Shown piece by piece: positions 1-9,471 of a stretch of 35,375 nucleotides of DNA (positions are counted from its first letter, which is position 1; each line of letters begins with the position of its first letter). The notes below the pieces were generated by a model. That model ran no database searches. It was not told the origin of the DNA and worked only from the letters and a program-made list of their open reading frames with translations. A program made the translations under genes and the position numbers. Source of the DNA: Acetobacterium malicum subsp. dehalogenans DSM 11527 (lineage in GTDB: Bacteria > Bacillota > Clostridia > Eubacteriales > Eubacteriaceae); assembly GCF_000472665.1 (NCBI RefSeq), contig NZ_AXAC01000037.1, positions 1 through 35,375 on the forward strand, written 5' to 3'.

Positions 1-103
1 ATTCCATATCTCTATTATCCAGGAATAGGGTTCAATATCCAAGTGATTTAAAAAACTAACTAAACACTTTGTGTTTAAATTTATTATACGAGGAGGATAC
101 ATC

Positions 104-982
104 GTGAATTTATTTCTGCAACAGCTGATCAACGGGCTTAACGTAGGGAGTATCTATGCGCTCATCGCAATCGGTTATACCATGGTATACGGCATTATTA
201 AACTTATCAACTTTGCCCATGGTGAAATCATGATGTTCGGCGCATATTTTGCATTCATTGCTGCTACCAGCTTTCATTTGCCGGTTTGGGCGGTGCTTTT
301 ATCGTCAATGATTATTATGGCCATTATTGGTGTAGCTATTGAATTTATTGCCTATCGGCCGCTTAGAAATGCGCCCAGGTTATCAGCACTGATTACTGCC
401 ATTGGTGTGAGTTTGTTTTTACAAAATCTGGCACTGATTATTTTCAAACCAGATCCAAAGGTTATGCCAAAAATATTTCCCGAGACCATTTATAAATTAG
501 GTGAAATCGAAATCAGCTCAACCACTCTGATTACCATAGGTTTGTCATTATTTTTTATGGTTTTACTGGATCTTTATATCCGAAAAACAAAACAGGGTCG
601 TGCCATGCGTGCCGTATCAGAAGACAAGGATGCTGCGATTCTGATGGGTATTAATGTAAATCGAACCATTTCACTTACCTTTGCTGTAGGTTCGGCTTTG
701 GGTGCGCTGGGAGGGGTTCTTTACAGTGTTGCGTATATCCAGGTTTACCCGACCATGGGGGTAATGCCGGGACTTAAAGCTTTTATTGCCGCTGTTTTAG
801 GCGGTATCGGGATCATTCCTGGGGCCATGTTGGGTGGATTTATCATTGGGATGGTCGAAACAATGACAAAAGCATATCTTTCAACAACCTGGGCAGATGC
901 CATCGTTTTTGCAATTTTGATCATTGTTCTTCTTTTCAAACCAACCGGTATTCTGGGTAAAAATACGAGAGAGAAGGTATAG
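104..982 (+). CDS. livH: Branched-chain amino acid ABC transporter permease LivH
   Basis: Integral membrane permease of the high-affinity branched-chain amino acid (HAAT/Liv) ABC importer; it pairs with LivM to form the channel. The 292-residue protein is strongly hydrophobic throughout, with about eight membrane segments. It has the family-typical opening (NGLNVGSIYALIAIGYTMVYG) and the glycine-rich loop AVLGGIGIIPGAMLGG near the C-terminus. I place the start at the GTG at 104 because AGGAGG at 91-96 sits 7 bases upstream. A longer reading frame from a GTG at 71 would run through this ribosome binding site. The stop lies 3 bases before livM. The substrate-binding protein gene (livJ/livK) is not in the window and is probably just upstream. 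The true ligand could be another amino acid or amide of this transporter family. Confidence 0.93.
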   Translation: MNLFLQQLINGLNVGSIYALIAIGYTMVYGIIKLINFAHGEIMMFGAYFAFIAATSFHLPVWAVLLSSMIIMAIIGVAIEFIAYRPLRNAPRLSALITAIGVSLFLQNLALIIFKPDPKVMPKIFPETIYKLGEIEISSTTLITIGLSLFFMVLLDLYIRKTKQGRAMRAVSEDKDAAILMGINVNRTISLTFAVGSALGALGGVLYSVAYIQVYPTMGVMPGLKAFIAAVLGGIGIIPGAMLGGFIIGMVETMTKAYLSTTWADAIVFAILIIVLLFKPTGILGKNTREKV

Positions 983-985
983 ACG

Positions 986-1993
986 ATGGATCATAATAAG
1001 AAAAAAGCATATTTAGTCAATACAATTGCCGTTGTTGTGCTCTATCTGGTATTCTTTGTGTTAATCCAGACAAAAACCATGAATAACTATTTTGTCGGAA
1101 TTGCAATTATGACCTGCATTATGATTATCATGGCCATGAGTTTGAATATCGTCGCCGGATTCTTGGGTGAGATGGCTTTGGGACATGCCGGTTTTATGGC
1201 CATTGGGGCCTATGCATCAGCCAGCTTTTCAATGGCCTTGATCGATAGCGGATTGCCATTGCCCCATCTGGTCATCCTTATTCTGGCTATGATTGTCGGT
1301 GGTATTGTTGCCGGAGTTTTTGGATTCCTGATCGGGACACCGACACTGAGACTACGAGGCGATTATTTGGGGATTGTGACTATCGGCTTTTCTGAAATTA
1401 TTCGGATCTTCTTTATAAATTTTGGGCCGACCGGGGGAGCAGCAGGATTAAAAGGAATTACCAGACTAGTCAACTTTCACAATGTTTATTGGGTCACAAT
1501 TGTCATTGCATTTTTAATCTTCACTTTGGGTCGTTCTAAACAGGGCCGCGCGATTATTTCGATCAGAGAAGACGAGATTGCTTCAGAAGCTGCTGGAATC
1601 CCAACTACCCGATATAAGGTATTGGCGTTTTCACTGGCCGCGTTTTTTGCAGGTGTTGGTGGCGCTTTGTATGCTCACTACCAATCATTTCTAGAACCCA
1701 GCAAGTTTGGCTTTATGTTTTCAATCGAAATGTTTGTTATCGTTGTTTTGGGCGGGCTGGGAAGCTTAACTGGTTCAATCATTTCAGCCATTGTGCTGAC
1801 GGTGCTGCCGGAAATGCTCCGTAGTTTCGCCGAGTATCGGTTATTGGTATATTCGCTGGTGCTGATTATTATGATGATTTTCCGACCTCAGGGAATTTTC
1901 GGACGATCTGAGTTTTCGTTGACAGCCTTTATTGAATCACTGATCCAACGTAAGAATATCAAAAATTCCATTGGCGGAGGTGAAGCATCATGA
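986..1993 (+). CDS. livM: Branched-chain amino acid ABC transporter permease LivM
   Basis: Second permease of the Liv importer, 335 residues, with about nine or ten membrane segments. It shows the LivM signatures SLNIVAGFLGEMALGHAGF (about residues 52-70), GTPTLRLRGDYLGIVTIGF (about 117-135) and VLGGLGSLTGSI (about 253-264), the loop regions that contact the ATPases. The length fits LivM proteins that lack a long N-terminal extension. The start at 986 is 3 bases after livH, and the stop codon overlaps the livG start by 4 bases (ATGA). Translational coupling within one transcript is therefore expected. Confidence 0.93.
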   Translation: MDHNKKKAYLVNTIAVVVLYLVFFVLIQTKTMNNYFVGIAIMTCIMIIMAMSLNIVAGFLGEMALGHAGFMAIGAYASASFSMALIDSGLPLPHLVILILAMIVGGIVAGVFGFLIGTPTLRLRGDYLGIVTIGFSEIIRIFFINFGPTGGAAGLKGITRLVNFHNVYWVTIVIAFLIFTLGRSKQGRAIISIREDEIASEAAGIPTTRYKVLAFSLAAFFAGVGGALYAHYQSFLEPSKFGFMFSIEMFVIVVLGGLGSLTGSIISAIVLTVLPEMLRSFAEYRLLVYSLVLIIMMIFRPQGIFGRSEFSLTAFIESLIQRKNIKNSIGGGEAS

Positions 1994-2748
1994 CCGTGTT
2001 ATCAGCAAAAAATATCACCATGCAATTTGGTGGTTTGACAGCCGTCGATCAATTTAATCTTGAGTTAAGTGCCAATGAACTGGTTGGTTTAATCGGACCC
2101 AATGGTGCCGGAAAAACAACGATTTTCAATATGCTTACCGGGGTATACGTACCAACCGTGGGCGAAATCGTTCTTAATGATCAAAGTATTATTAAGAAAA
2201 CGCCTCACGAAATCGTCAAATTGGGTGCCAGTCGAACTTTCCAGAATATCCGCTTATTTAAAGACCTGACAGCCGTTGAAAATGTAAAAATAGCCTACCA
2301 TAATTTCATAGACTATAATATGATTCAGGGGATGTTCAGAACAAAAAAATTCTGGGATGAAGAAAAGAAGGCTCAGGAAGAATGTATGAAACTGCTGGAT
2401 ATTTTTGATATGGGCGAGTATGCTGATACACTGGCAAAAAACCTCCCTTATGGCCAGCAGCGAAAACTTGAAATTGCCAGAGCGCTGGCTTCTGATCCAA
2501 AAGTATTGATGTTAGATGAACCAGCAGCGGGAATGAATCCCAACGAAACGGCTGAACTTATGGAAACCATCCACTTTATCAGGAATAAATTTGATATTAC
2601 CGTTTTGCTTATTGAACATGATATGAAATTGGTTATGGGGATTTGTGAACGAATTATTGTTGTGGATTATGGTAAAACTATTGCAGAAGGCACTCCGGAT
2701 GAAATCAAGAACAACCCTGACGTTATTCGTGCTTATTTAGGAGATTAG
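1990..2748 (+). CDS. livG: Branched-chain amino acid ABC transporter ATP-binding protein LivG
   Basis: Cytoplasmic ATPase of the Liv importer, 252 residues. The Walker A motif GPNGAGKT lies at residues 36-43. The LivG-type signature LPYGQQRKLEIARAL replaces the usual LSGGQ and is characteristic of this subfamily. Walker B is VLMLDEPAAGMNP, with the switch histidine in LLIEHDMKLV. The C-terminal region ends in the typical IAEGTPDEI...AYLGD of LivG. The start overlaps the livM stop, and an SD-like GGAGGTG lies in the end of livM. It heterodimerises with LivF, 10 bases downstream. Confidence 0.95.
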   Translation: MTVLSAKNITMQFGGLTAVDQFNLELSANELVGLIGPNGAGKTTIFNMLTGVYVPTVGEIVLNDQSIIKKTPHEIVKLGASRTFQNIRLFKDLTAVENVKIAYHNFIDYNMIQGMFRTKKFWDEEKKAQEECMKLLDIFDMGEYADTLAKNLPYGQQRKLEIARALASDPKVLMLDEPAAGMNPNETAELMETIHFIRNKFDITVLLIEHDMKLVMGICERIIVVDYGKTIAEGTPDEIKNNPDVIRAYLGD

Positions 2749-2758
2749 GAGGCCGCAG

Positions 2759-3463
2759 ATGCTTAAAGTAAAAGATTTAAATGTACATTATGGGAAAATT
2801 CATGCCATCAAGGGAATTAGTTTTGAGGTGAATGAGGGTGAGATTGTTACGCTTATCGGAGCTAATGGTGCCGGTAAAACCACCATTCTTCAAACCATTT
2901 CGGGACTGTTAAAGCCAAGTGAAGGAATGATATCCTTTGAGGGTGAAAATCTCAACAAGGTTCCAGCACATCAGATCCCGGTTATGGGAATTGCCCATGT
3001 TCCGGAGGGACGGCGAATTTTTGCAGAAATGACAGTTTTTGAGAATCTCCAGATGGGAGCCTATATCAGAAAAGATAAGGATCAAATTCAGGAAGACATG
3101 GAAAAAATATTTCTGAATTTCCCGCGACTAAAAGAACGAATCAAACAAATAGCCGGAACCTTGAGCGGCGGCGAGCAGCAAATGCTGGCCATGGGCCGGG
3201 CATTGATGACGCGACCCAAGCTGATTCTTCTGGACGAACCATCGATGGGTCTGGCACCGCTGCTGGTTGATGAGATTTTCAACATGATCCAAACAGTTAA
3301 CGATGCTGGAACTACCGTATTGCTGGTGGAACAGAATGCCAACAAAGCTTTACACATTGCCAACCGCGCTTATGTATTGGAAACCGGATATATTAAACTT
3401 TCTGGCAATGCCAGAGATCTGCTGGTAAACCCGGAAGTCCAGCAAGCCTATTTGGGTGGCTGA
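2759..3463 (+). CDS. livF: Branched-chain amino acid ABC transporter ATP-binding protein LivF
   Basis: Second ATPase of the Liv importer, 234 residues. Walker A GANGAGKT is at residues 34-41, the ABC signature is LSGGEQQMLAMGRALM and Walker B is LILLDEPSMGLAP, all canonical for LivF. The C-terminus ends in VQQAYLGG, as in other LivF proteins. A TAGGAGG ribosome binding site overlaps the end of livG. It is the last gene of the livHMGF operon: a strong intrinsic terminator begins 3 bases after its stop codon. Confidence 0.95.
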   Translation: MLKVKDLNVHYGKIHAIKGISFEVNEGEIVTLIGANGAGKTTILQTISGLLKPSEGMISFEGENLNKVPAHQIPVMGIAHVPEGRRIFAEMTVFENLQMGAYIRKDKDQIQEDMEKIFLNFPRLKERIKQIAGTLSGGEQQMLAMGRALMTRPKLILLDEPSMGLAPLLVDEIFNMIQTVNDAGTTVLLVEQNANKALHIANRAYVLETGYIKLSGNARDLLVNPEVQQAYLGG

Positions 3464-3466
3464 TTG

Positions 3467-3496
3467 AAAAAACTGTCTCGACAGAGGCAGTTTTTT
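3467..3496 (+). terminator. Intrinsic terminator after livF
   Basis: A hairpin of about 13 base pairs (AAAAAACTGTCTC, loop GACA, GAGGCAGTTTTTT; one G-U pair) ends in six T residues. The A run on the 5' side pairs with the T tract, so it could work in both directions. It ends the liv operon. Confidence 0.85.
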
Positions 3497-3570
3497 AATG
3501 GGATGCTTCATCTTTGTTAAATTTGACTGCATAACGCCCAGAACTTTCTTAAACACCTTAATTTTCATCC

Positions 3571-3599
3571 TTGATATGAAAATATACCTATGATATACT
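3571..3599 (+). promoter_or_regulatory. Sigma-A promoter of the tig-clpP-clpX unit
   Basis: TTGATA (3571-3576) and TATACT (3594-3599) are separated by 17 bases, with an extended -10 TGa directly before the -10 box. The expected transcription start near 3606 gives a leader of about 45 bases before tig. I saw no CIRCE-like or other operator repeat around it. Confidence 0.75.
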
Positions 3600-3649
3600 G
3601 TTAAAATTGAATGTGAATATAATTTATAGTGAAAGATACGGAGGATAAC

Positions 3650-4948
3650 ATGAGTGCTACAGTAGAAAGTATTGAAAAAAATATTGCAACCTTAAAAATT
3701 GAAATTAGTCCGGAGGAATACTCACAGGCTGTTAAAAAGTCCTATGATAAAAATAAGAAACGTTTTTCGGTTCCTGGCTTCAGAAAAGGAAAAGTGCCTA
3801 AACAGGTGATTGAATCTTATTATGGAAAAAACGTATTTATGGAGGATGCTATCGACTTTGCCTTTGCACCAGCCTACACAAGTGCATTGGAGGAAACCGA
3901 GATTAAACCGGTAACCCGACCTGATCTTGAGAATATTGAAAAGATCAGCGAGGAAGAGGGCGCTACCTTTATTGTCAAAGTTGGGGTAAAACCTGAAATT
4001 AAACTGGGCGAATATAAAGGGGCTGAAGTTGATTCTTTAGAAGCTGTAATCACAGCTGCAGAAATTGCTGAAGAGCTGGCTAAAATGCAGAATCAAAATG
4101 CCCGACTGGTTACTTTGGAAACAGGCGAAGTCAAAGACGGCGCGACAGTTACCATCGATTATGAGGGGTTTTTAAATGATGAACCTTTCATTGGTGGAAA
4201 AGATACGGATCATGATCTGGTTATCGGCAGTGGAGCCTTTATTCCAGGTTTTGAAGAGCAGTTAATCGGCGCCAAAATCGGCGAAGAAGCAACTGTTAAT
4301 GTAACCTTCCCGGATGAATACCATGCCGAAAACCTAAAAGGTCAAGCGGTGGTATTTAAAGTGGCGGTTAAGAGTATCAAAGAAAAAGAATTACCGGAGT
4401 TAGATGACGATTTTGCCAAAGACACCAGTGAATTTGATACATTGGAAGAACTCAAAGCAGATATTGAGGCTCGTTTAAAAGCTGCTAAAACAGCTGAGCT
4501 GAGAAAAGCGGCAGAAATTGCAGCCGTTAATTTTGCGGTGGAAAGCTCCGAAATCGATGTACCCTATTTAATGATTGAAGAAGAAGTAGACAATAATTTA
4601 CAGAACTTCGAATCACAGATGAAACAACAGGGAATCTCTTTAGACGACTACTTTAAGTTTACCAATGTCAATCGCGATGAGTTCAGAGACAATCTGAAAG
4701 AAGATGCGGAAAGAAATATTAAAACTGAATTAATCCTTTCAAAAATAGGTGAAATGGAAGCATTAGAAGCAACGGAAGAAGAAATCGATGAAGAAATAAA
4801 AGTATTTGCTGATGCCTATGGTCACGATTTTGAAGAATATAAAAAAGGTCTTCAGGAAAGAATGTTAGACTATATCAAAGCAAATATTATCAGAAGAAAG
4901 ACAGTGGAAATGCTCGTAGATGCGGCTATTACTAAAATTTCTGAGTAA
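3650..4948 (+). CDS. tig: Trigger factor (ribosome-associated chaperone, peptidyl-prolyl isomerase)
   Basis: Ribosome-bound chaperone that receives nascent chains at the exit tunnel. The 432-residue protein has the usual three parts. The N-terminal ribosome-binding domain carries the signature GFRKGKVP at residues 43-50. An FKBP-type isomerase domain covers about 150-240 (DGATVTIDYEGFLNDEPFIGG, FIPGFEEQLIGAKIGE). The C-terminal helical chaperone domain is rich in E and K. The start is the ATG at 3650, with ACGGAGGA 5 bases upstream; an in-frame GTG at 3629 would start before this ribosome binding site and add seven residues that do not fit the family. It leads the tig-clpP-clpX unit. Confidence 0.96.
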   Translation: MSATVESIEKNIATLKIEISPEEYSQAVKKSYDKNKKRFSVPGFRKGKVPKQVIESYYGKNVFMEDAIDFAFAPAYTSALEETEIKPVTRPDLENIEKISEEEGATFIVKVGVKPEIKLGEYKGAEVDSLEAVITAAEIAEELAKMQNQNARLVTLETGEVKDGATVTIDYEGFLNDEPFIGGKDTDHDLVIGSGAFIPGFEEQLIGAKIGEEATVNVTFPDEYHAENLKGQAVVFKVAVKSIKEKELPELDDDFAKDTSEFDTLEELKADIEARLKAAKTAELRKAAEIAAVNFAVESSEIDVPYLMIEEEVDNNLQNFESQMKQQGISLDDYFKFTNVNRDEFRDNLKEDAERNIKTELILSKIGEMEALEATEEEIDEEIKVFADAYGHDFEEYKKGLQERMLDYIKANIIRRKTVEMLVDAAITKISE

Positions 4949-4975
4949 TTATAAAGAAAGCAGGAAAATGTATTC

Positions 4976-5593
4976 ATGCTAACAAGTAAAACAACACAAT
5001 CGTTAATTTCCAACAACCTGGTACCGATGGTCGTTGAACAGACCGGCCGGGGAGAACGATCATACGACCTGTTTTCAAGGTTGCTGAAAGAACGGATCAT
5101 CTTTTTAAATGGCGAAATAAATGAAAATCTTTCTTCGCTAATTGTTGGACAATTGATTTTTTTAGAGGCTGATAATGCTGAAAAAGATATCCAGATCTAC
5201 ATCAATAGTCCTGGTGGATCAGTCACTGCAGGTCTTGCGATCTATGACACCATGAACTATATCCGCTGTAACGTGTCCACCATTTGTGTGGGCATGGCGG
5301 CATCCATGGGCGCTTTTTTATTAGCTGCTGGCGAAAAAGGAAAACGCTTTTCTCTGCCAAACAGTGAAATTATGATCCATCAACCGTTGGGCGGTGCTCA
5401 GGGACAAAGTACAGATGTAGAAATATATGCCAAGCGTCTGATAAAAACACGAGAAAAATTGAATTTAATACTTAGCGAGCGGACAGGCCAACCCCTGGAA
5501 ACTATTGCTAAAGATACTGATCGCGATAATTTTATGGATCCTGACGAAGCGAAGGCCTACGGATTGATTGATGAGATCATTGTGTCGAGATAG
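4976..5593 (+). CDS. clpP: ATP-dependent Clp protease proteolytic subunit
   Basis: Serine protease subunit of ClpXP, which forms tetradecameric barrels in the cytoplasm. The catalytic triad is visible with the expected spacing: Ser110 (in GMAASMGA), His135 (MIHQPLGG) and Asp184 (TDRDNFM). The family block [17 protein letters not shown] starts at residue 15. The first 14 residues therefore form a short N-terminal extension that may be a propeptide; an internal ATG at 5027 would remove it and a little more. It lies 27 bases after tig and 11 bases before clpX, so protease and unfoldase are probably made from one transcript. Confidence 0.97.
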   Translation: MLTSKTTQSLISNNLVPMVVEQTGRGERSYDLFSRLLKERIIFLNGEINENLSSLIVGQLIFLEADNAEKDIQIYINSPGGSVTAGLAIYDTMNYIRCNVSTICVGMAASMGAFLLAAGEKGKRFSLPNSEIMIHQPLGGAQGQSTDVEIYAKRLIKTREKLNLILSERTGQPLETIAKDTDRDNFMDPDEAKAYGLIDEIIVSR

Positions 5594-5604
5594 GAGGCTT
5601 AAAA

Positions 5605-6876
5605 ATGGCAAGAAATGAAGACAGCATCGAAAATGCTCGATGTTCCTTTTGTGGTAAAAGCCAATCTCAGGTAAAACGAATGGTTGCAGGACCAGGCGTT
5701 TATATTTGCAATGAATGTATTGAGCTCTGCGAAGAAATTATGGATGTGGATACCATGCCAGACGATATCGTCTTTGATGATGTCCCCAAACCGAAAGAAA
5801 TCAAACAAAAACTGAGTGAATATGTGATTGCTCAGAATCGCGCCAAGCGGGCGCTGGCGGTGGCCGTTTATAATCATTATAAGCGGATTACGGCAATGGA
5901 TGAAAATGATGCTGAAGTCGAATTGCAGAAAAGTAATATCCTTTTAATTGGACCAACCGGTTCTGGAAAAACCCTGCTGGCGCAAACACTGGCCCGGGTT
6001 TTGAATGTACCTTTTGCAATTGCCGATGCAACCTCACTAACTGAAGCCGGCTATGTCGGTGAAGATGTCGAGAATATTTTGTTAAAGCTTCTTCAGGCTG
6101 CGAATTTTGATGTTGCCAAGGCCGAAAAAGGTATTATCTATATCGATGAAATTGACAAAATAGCCAGAAAAGGCGATAATCCGTCCATCACTCGGGATGT
6201 CAGCGGCGAAGGTGTCCAGCAGGCCCTGCTAAAAATTTTAGAGGGTACGGTAGCTAACGTTCCACCTCAGGGTGGACGTAAACATCCTCACCAGGATTTC
6301 ATCCAGATTAACACAAATAATATTCTGTTTATTTGTGGCGGCGCATTTGATGGTATGGATAAGGTAATTGAACAGCGAACGGAAAAAAGCTCAATGGGAT
6401 TTGGAGCGGATATTCGCAGTTCCAAAGAAAAAATTGAAGACGATAATCTGAGCTCTGTTCAACCTCAGGATCTACTCAAGTATGGTCTGATTCCTGAGTT
6501 TATTGGACGAATCCCAGTAATTGCTTCGCTCGAACATCTGGACGAAGAAGCGCTGATTCAAATATTGACAGAACCGCGAAATGCATTAGTGAAACAATAT
6601 ATAAAAATGTTCCGGATCGAGGGAGTCGAGTTGGAATTTCATCAGGATGCTTTGGTGGCCATTGCTAAAAAAGCGATGGATACTAAAACCGGGGCCAGAG
6701 GTCTTAGGGGGATCATTGAGAATATAATGCTTGACATTATGTTTGAAGTGCCTTCAAATGAGCACATCGAAAAAGTTATCATAACCAAAGAAGTTGTTGA
6801 AAAGCAAGTTGAACCGATTATGATTTTGGGACAGAAAAATGATCACAAAAATGAAAAGAATGATGTAGTATCTTAG
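5605..6876 (+). CDS. clpX: ATP-dependent Clp protease ATP-binding subunit ClpX
   Basis: AAA+ unfoldase that feeds substrates to ClpP. The 423-residue protein has the N-terminal zinc-binding domain with Cys13, Cys16, Cys35 and Cys38. Walker A GPTGSGKT is at 116-123, and Walker B is [10 protein letters not shown]. The ClpP-docking loop is MGF (SSMGFGADI) where E. coli has IGF; the conserved GF is kept. The pore loop GYVGED and the sensor region GARGLRGI are also present. An AGGAGG ribosome binding site precedes the ATG. A large terminator lies directly downstream, so lon is probably transcribed mainly from another start. Confidence 0.97.
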   Translation: MARNEDSIENARCSFCGKSQSQVKRMVAGPGVYICNECIELCEEIMDVDTMPDDIVFDDVPKPKEIKQKLSEYVIAQNRAKRALAVAVYNHYKRITAMDENDAEVELQKSNILLIGPTGSGKTLLAQTLARVLNVPFAIADATSLTEAGYVGEDVENILLKLLQAANFDVAKAEKGIIYIDEIDKIARKGDNPSITRDVSGEGVQQALLKILEGTVANVPPQGGRKHPHQDFIQINTNNILFICGGAFDGMDKVIEQRTEKSSMGFGADIRSSKEKIEDDNLSSVQPQDLLKYGLIPEFIGRIPVIASLEHLDEEALIQILTEPRNALVKQYIKMFRIEGVELEFHQDALVAIAKKAMDTKTGARGLRGIIENIMLDIMFEVPSNEHIEKVIITKEVVEKQVEPIMILGQKNDHKNEKNDVVS

Positions 6877-6889
6877 ATTTTATTATATG

Positions 6890-6959
6890 GCCGTTCAAAA
6901 GACCAACTACTCTTTGGTATTTATTACCGTGTATTTGAAATTTTGTTCGGCTTTTTTTT
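6890..6959 (+). terminator. Multibranched intrinsic terminator between clpX and lon
   Basis: An outer stem pairs GCCG-tt-CAAAA (6890-6900) with TTTTG-tt-CGGC (6941-6951), with a TT/TT internal mismatch, and is followed by eight T residues (6952-6959). Inside lies a second perfect hairpin, ACCAA (6902-6906) with TTGGT (6914-6918). It fills much of the 174-base gap between clpX and lon. Confidence 0.65.
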
Positions 6960-7050
6960 AAAAGTTTGGGTATATAACAGACGTAGGCTAAAAAATATAT
7001 AAACATAGAGAATACCATTTTTAAATAAGAGAGGTAAGGAGTTGATTAAT

Positions 7051-9435
7051 TTGAGTATCGAAAAAAAAGAAATTCCAGAAGAGAATACTGACCATATGGG
7101 TATGACTGAACCGGAATTATTTGTTCAGGAAAAAGAAACCTTACCATTAATACCGCTACGTGGAATGAGTGTATTTCCTGGCATGGTGGTTCATTTTGAT
7201 GTGGGTCGTGAAAAATCTGTTAAAGCGTTGGAAGCTGCAATGGAACGCGACCAAATGGCATTTTTGGTCACTCAAAAAGAAGTTATTAAAGAAGACATCA
7301 ATCCAGATGACTTTTATAATATTGGGTGCCGCGTCAAGGTTAAGCAATTACTTAAAATGCCGGATAATCTTGTCAGAGTACTGGTAGAAGTACAGGAAAG
7401 ACGGGAAATCGTTGAATTTGAAAGCTTGGATCCTTATTTTCTGGTAACAACCAGACCAGTACGTTCGGTTTATTATGATACAAAAGAAAATCGAACATTA
7501 ATTCGAATGATTCGAGAATCATTTGCGAATTATATGAATGTTACCAGAAAGGTTGCCACAGATCTGATTTTGGCAATGGACTCACTGGATGATCCGGATC
7601 AGCTTATCGATATTATTGGCGCAAATTTATTCCTCGATCTGGAAGACAGTCAACGTCTGATTCAGGAAACAGACGTTAATAAACGTTTAGTACTGACCTA
7701 CGAAATTTTAGTCGAAGAAGTGGAAATGATCAAAATCGAACACAATATCGACGAGAAAGTTCGTAGCGAAATGTATAAACACCAGCGCGAATATTACCTG
7801 CGTGAACAGATAAAAGTAATTCAAAGTGAATTAGGTGAAGGCGACGTGCAAAATGAACTGGACGTTTATCGGGAACGTCTGGCCGCGCTGGAAGTTCCGG
7901 ATGAAGTCCGGGATAAGGTTTTGGGCGAACTAAATCGACTAAATAAAGTGCCGCAGGGTTCTTCTGAAGCAGGATTAATTCAAACCTATGTCGAATGGAT
8001 ACTGGATCTTCCCTGGAATACTTTAACTGAAGAAACCATTGATGTTTCAATCGCCCGAAAAATATTAGACGAAGACCATTATGCTTTAAAGAAGGTCAAA
8101 GAGCGGATCTTGGAATATATTTCAGTGCTCCAGCTTTCAAAAAGCCTGAAGTCGCCAATCATCTGCCTGGTGGGACCTCCGGGGGTTGGAAAAACGTCCA
8201 TCGCTAAATCCATTGCCCGGGCATTAAACCGCAAATATGTCCGGATGTCACTCGGTGGAATGCGGGATGAAGCCGAGATAAGAGGCCATCGTCGTACCTA
8301 TATTGGTGCTATTCCAGGACGAATTATTTATAACATCAAAAAATGCGGAACCAGAAATCCGCTGTTCCTGTTGGATGAAATTGATAAACTGGGACAGGAT
8401 TTCAACGGTGATCCCGCATCAGCGCTGTTGGAAGTGTTGGATCCAGAACAGAACAATACCTTCACCGATCATTATCTGGAACTACCTTTTGATTTATCCC
8501 AGGTATTGTTTTTGACTACTGCTAATTCGTTATCAACAATTCCCAGACCGTTGTTGGATCGTATGGAAATTATTGATGTCAATGGCTATGTGGAAAGTGA
8601 AAAGGTTGAAATTGCTCAGCGTTATCTGATTCCCAAACAGTTGGAAATTCATGGACTAAAAAAATCAACCTGTAAATTCAGCGAAGCGGTGATAAAAAAT
8701 ACCATTGAGTATTACACTAGAGAGTCAGGAGTCCGGGAGCTGGAGCGAAAAATTGCCCAGATTTGTCGGGTTGCTGCTAAAGAAATTGTGGAACACAAGA
8801 AAAAAAGCATCAGCATAACGCAGAAAAATCTGGTGAAATTCTTAGGAAAGCACCGTTATTCCTTTGATACCGTTGGTGATAAAAAGGAAGTGGGTCTGGT
8901 CAATGGATTGGCGTGGACACCGGTAGGGGGAGATACCCTGCAAATTGAAGTGATTGTTGTGGATGGTACCGGGAAAATTGAAATTACCGGACAGCTGGGT
9001 GACGTGATGAAAGAATCAGTTAAAGCGGGCATCAGTTATATTCGCTCCCAGGCAAGTGTACTGGGAATCGAATCTGATTTTTATTCAAAAAAAGACATTC
9101 ATCTTCATGTGCCGGAGGGAGCCGTCCCTAAGGATGGCCCATCGGCAGGAATTACGGTTACAACGGCACTGATTTCATCACTTACCAATAAGCCGGTACC
9201 GCAAAATCTGGCAATGACCGGGGAAATAACCCTAAGTGGTCGAGTTTTGCCGATTGGTGGACTACGGGAAAAACTGACGGCCGCCCATCGGGCCGGAATC
9301 AAAGAAATTATTTTACCAAAAGAAAATGAAAAAGACCTGGAAGATGTTCCAAATGTGGTTTTGGAGGCTTTACATATTCAGTCTGTTTCAAAAATGAGCG
9401 AGGTCACCGAAATCGTCTTTAAACAACTGCAATAG
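7051..9435 (+). CDS. lon: ATP-dependent protease Lon (LonA type)
   Basis: Cytoplasmic AAA+ serine protease, 794 residues, with the full LonA layout. The N-terminal substrate-binding domain starts near LPLIPLRGMSVFPGM, the helical linker follows, the AAA+ module has Walker A GPPGVGKT at residues 375-382, and the protease domain has the catalytic dyad Ser698 (DGPSAG) and Lys741. The 43-residue Ser-Lys spacing equals that of E. coli Lon. I choose the TTG at 7051 because AAGGAG ends at 7041, a 9-base spacing; the in-frame TTG at 7042 would touch the ribosome binding site. The rare start codon may lower expression. engB follows within 36 bases. Confidence 0.95.
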   Translation: MSIEKKEIPEENTDHMGMTEPELFVQEKETLPLIPLRGMSVFPGMVVHFDVGREKSVKALEAAMERDQMAFLVTQKEVIKEDINPDDFYNIGCRVKVKQLLKMPDNLVRVLVEVQERREIVEFESLDPYFLVTTRPVRSVYYDTKENRTLIRMIRESFANYMNVTRKVATDLILAMDSLDDPDQLIDIIGANLFLDLEDSQRLIQETDVNKRLVLTYEILVEEVEMIKIEHNIDEKVRSEMYKHQREYYLREQIKVIQSELGEGDVQNELDVYRERLAALEVPDEVRDKVLGELNRLNKVPQGSSEAGLIQTYVEWILDLPWNTLTEETIDVSIARKILDEDHYALKKVKERILEYISVLQLSKSLKSPIICLVGPPGVGKTSIAKSIARALNRKYVRMSLGGMRDEAEIRGHRRTYIGAIPGRIIYNIKKCGTRNPLFLLDEIDKLGQDFNGDPASALLEVLDPEQNNTFTDHYLELPFDLSQVLFLTTANSLSTIPRPLLDRMEIIDVNGYVESEKVEIAQRYLIPKQLEIHGLKKSTCKFSEAVIKNTIEYYTRESGVRELERKIAQICRVAAKEIVEHKKKSISITQKNLVKFLGKHRYSFDTVGDKKEVGLVNGLAWTPVGGDTLQIEVIVVDGTGKIEITGQLGDVMKESVKAGISYIRSQASVLGIESDFYSKKDIHLHVPEGAVPKDGPSAGITVTTALISSLTNKPVPQNLAMTGEITLSGRVLPIGGLREKLTAAHRAGIKEIILPKENEKDLEDVPNVVLEALHIQSVSKMSEVTEIVFKQLQ

Positions 9436-9471
9436 TACGATCGACCAAACTCTCAGGAAATGGAGATATTA

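Noticed and set aside
71-103. Upstream extension of livH from a GTG at 71
   Set aside because: The ribosome binding site AGGAGG at 91-96 lies inside this extension and points to the GTG at 104; the shorter protein opening matches LivH proteins.
7730-8050. A 106-codon open frame on the minus strand within lon
   Set aside because: It lies wholly inside the conserved lon coding region, has no ribosome binding site, and its protein shows no recognisable pattern.
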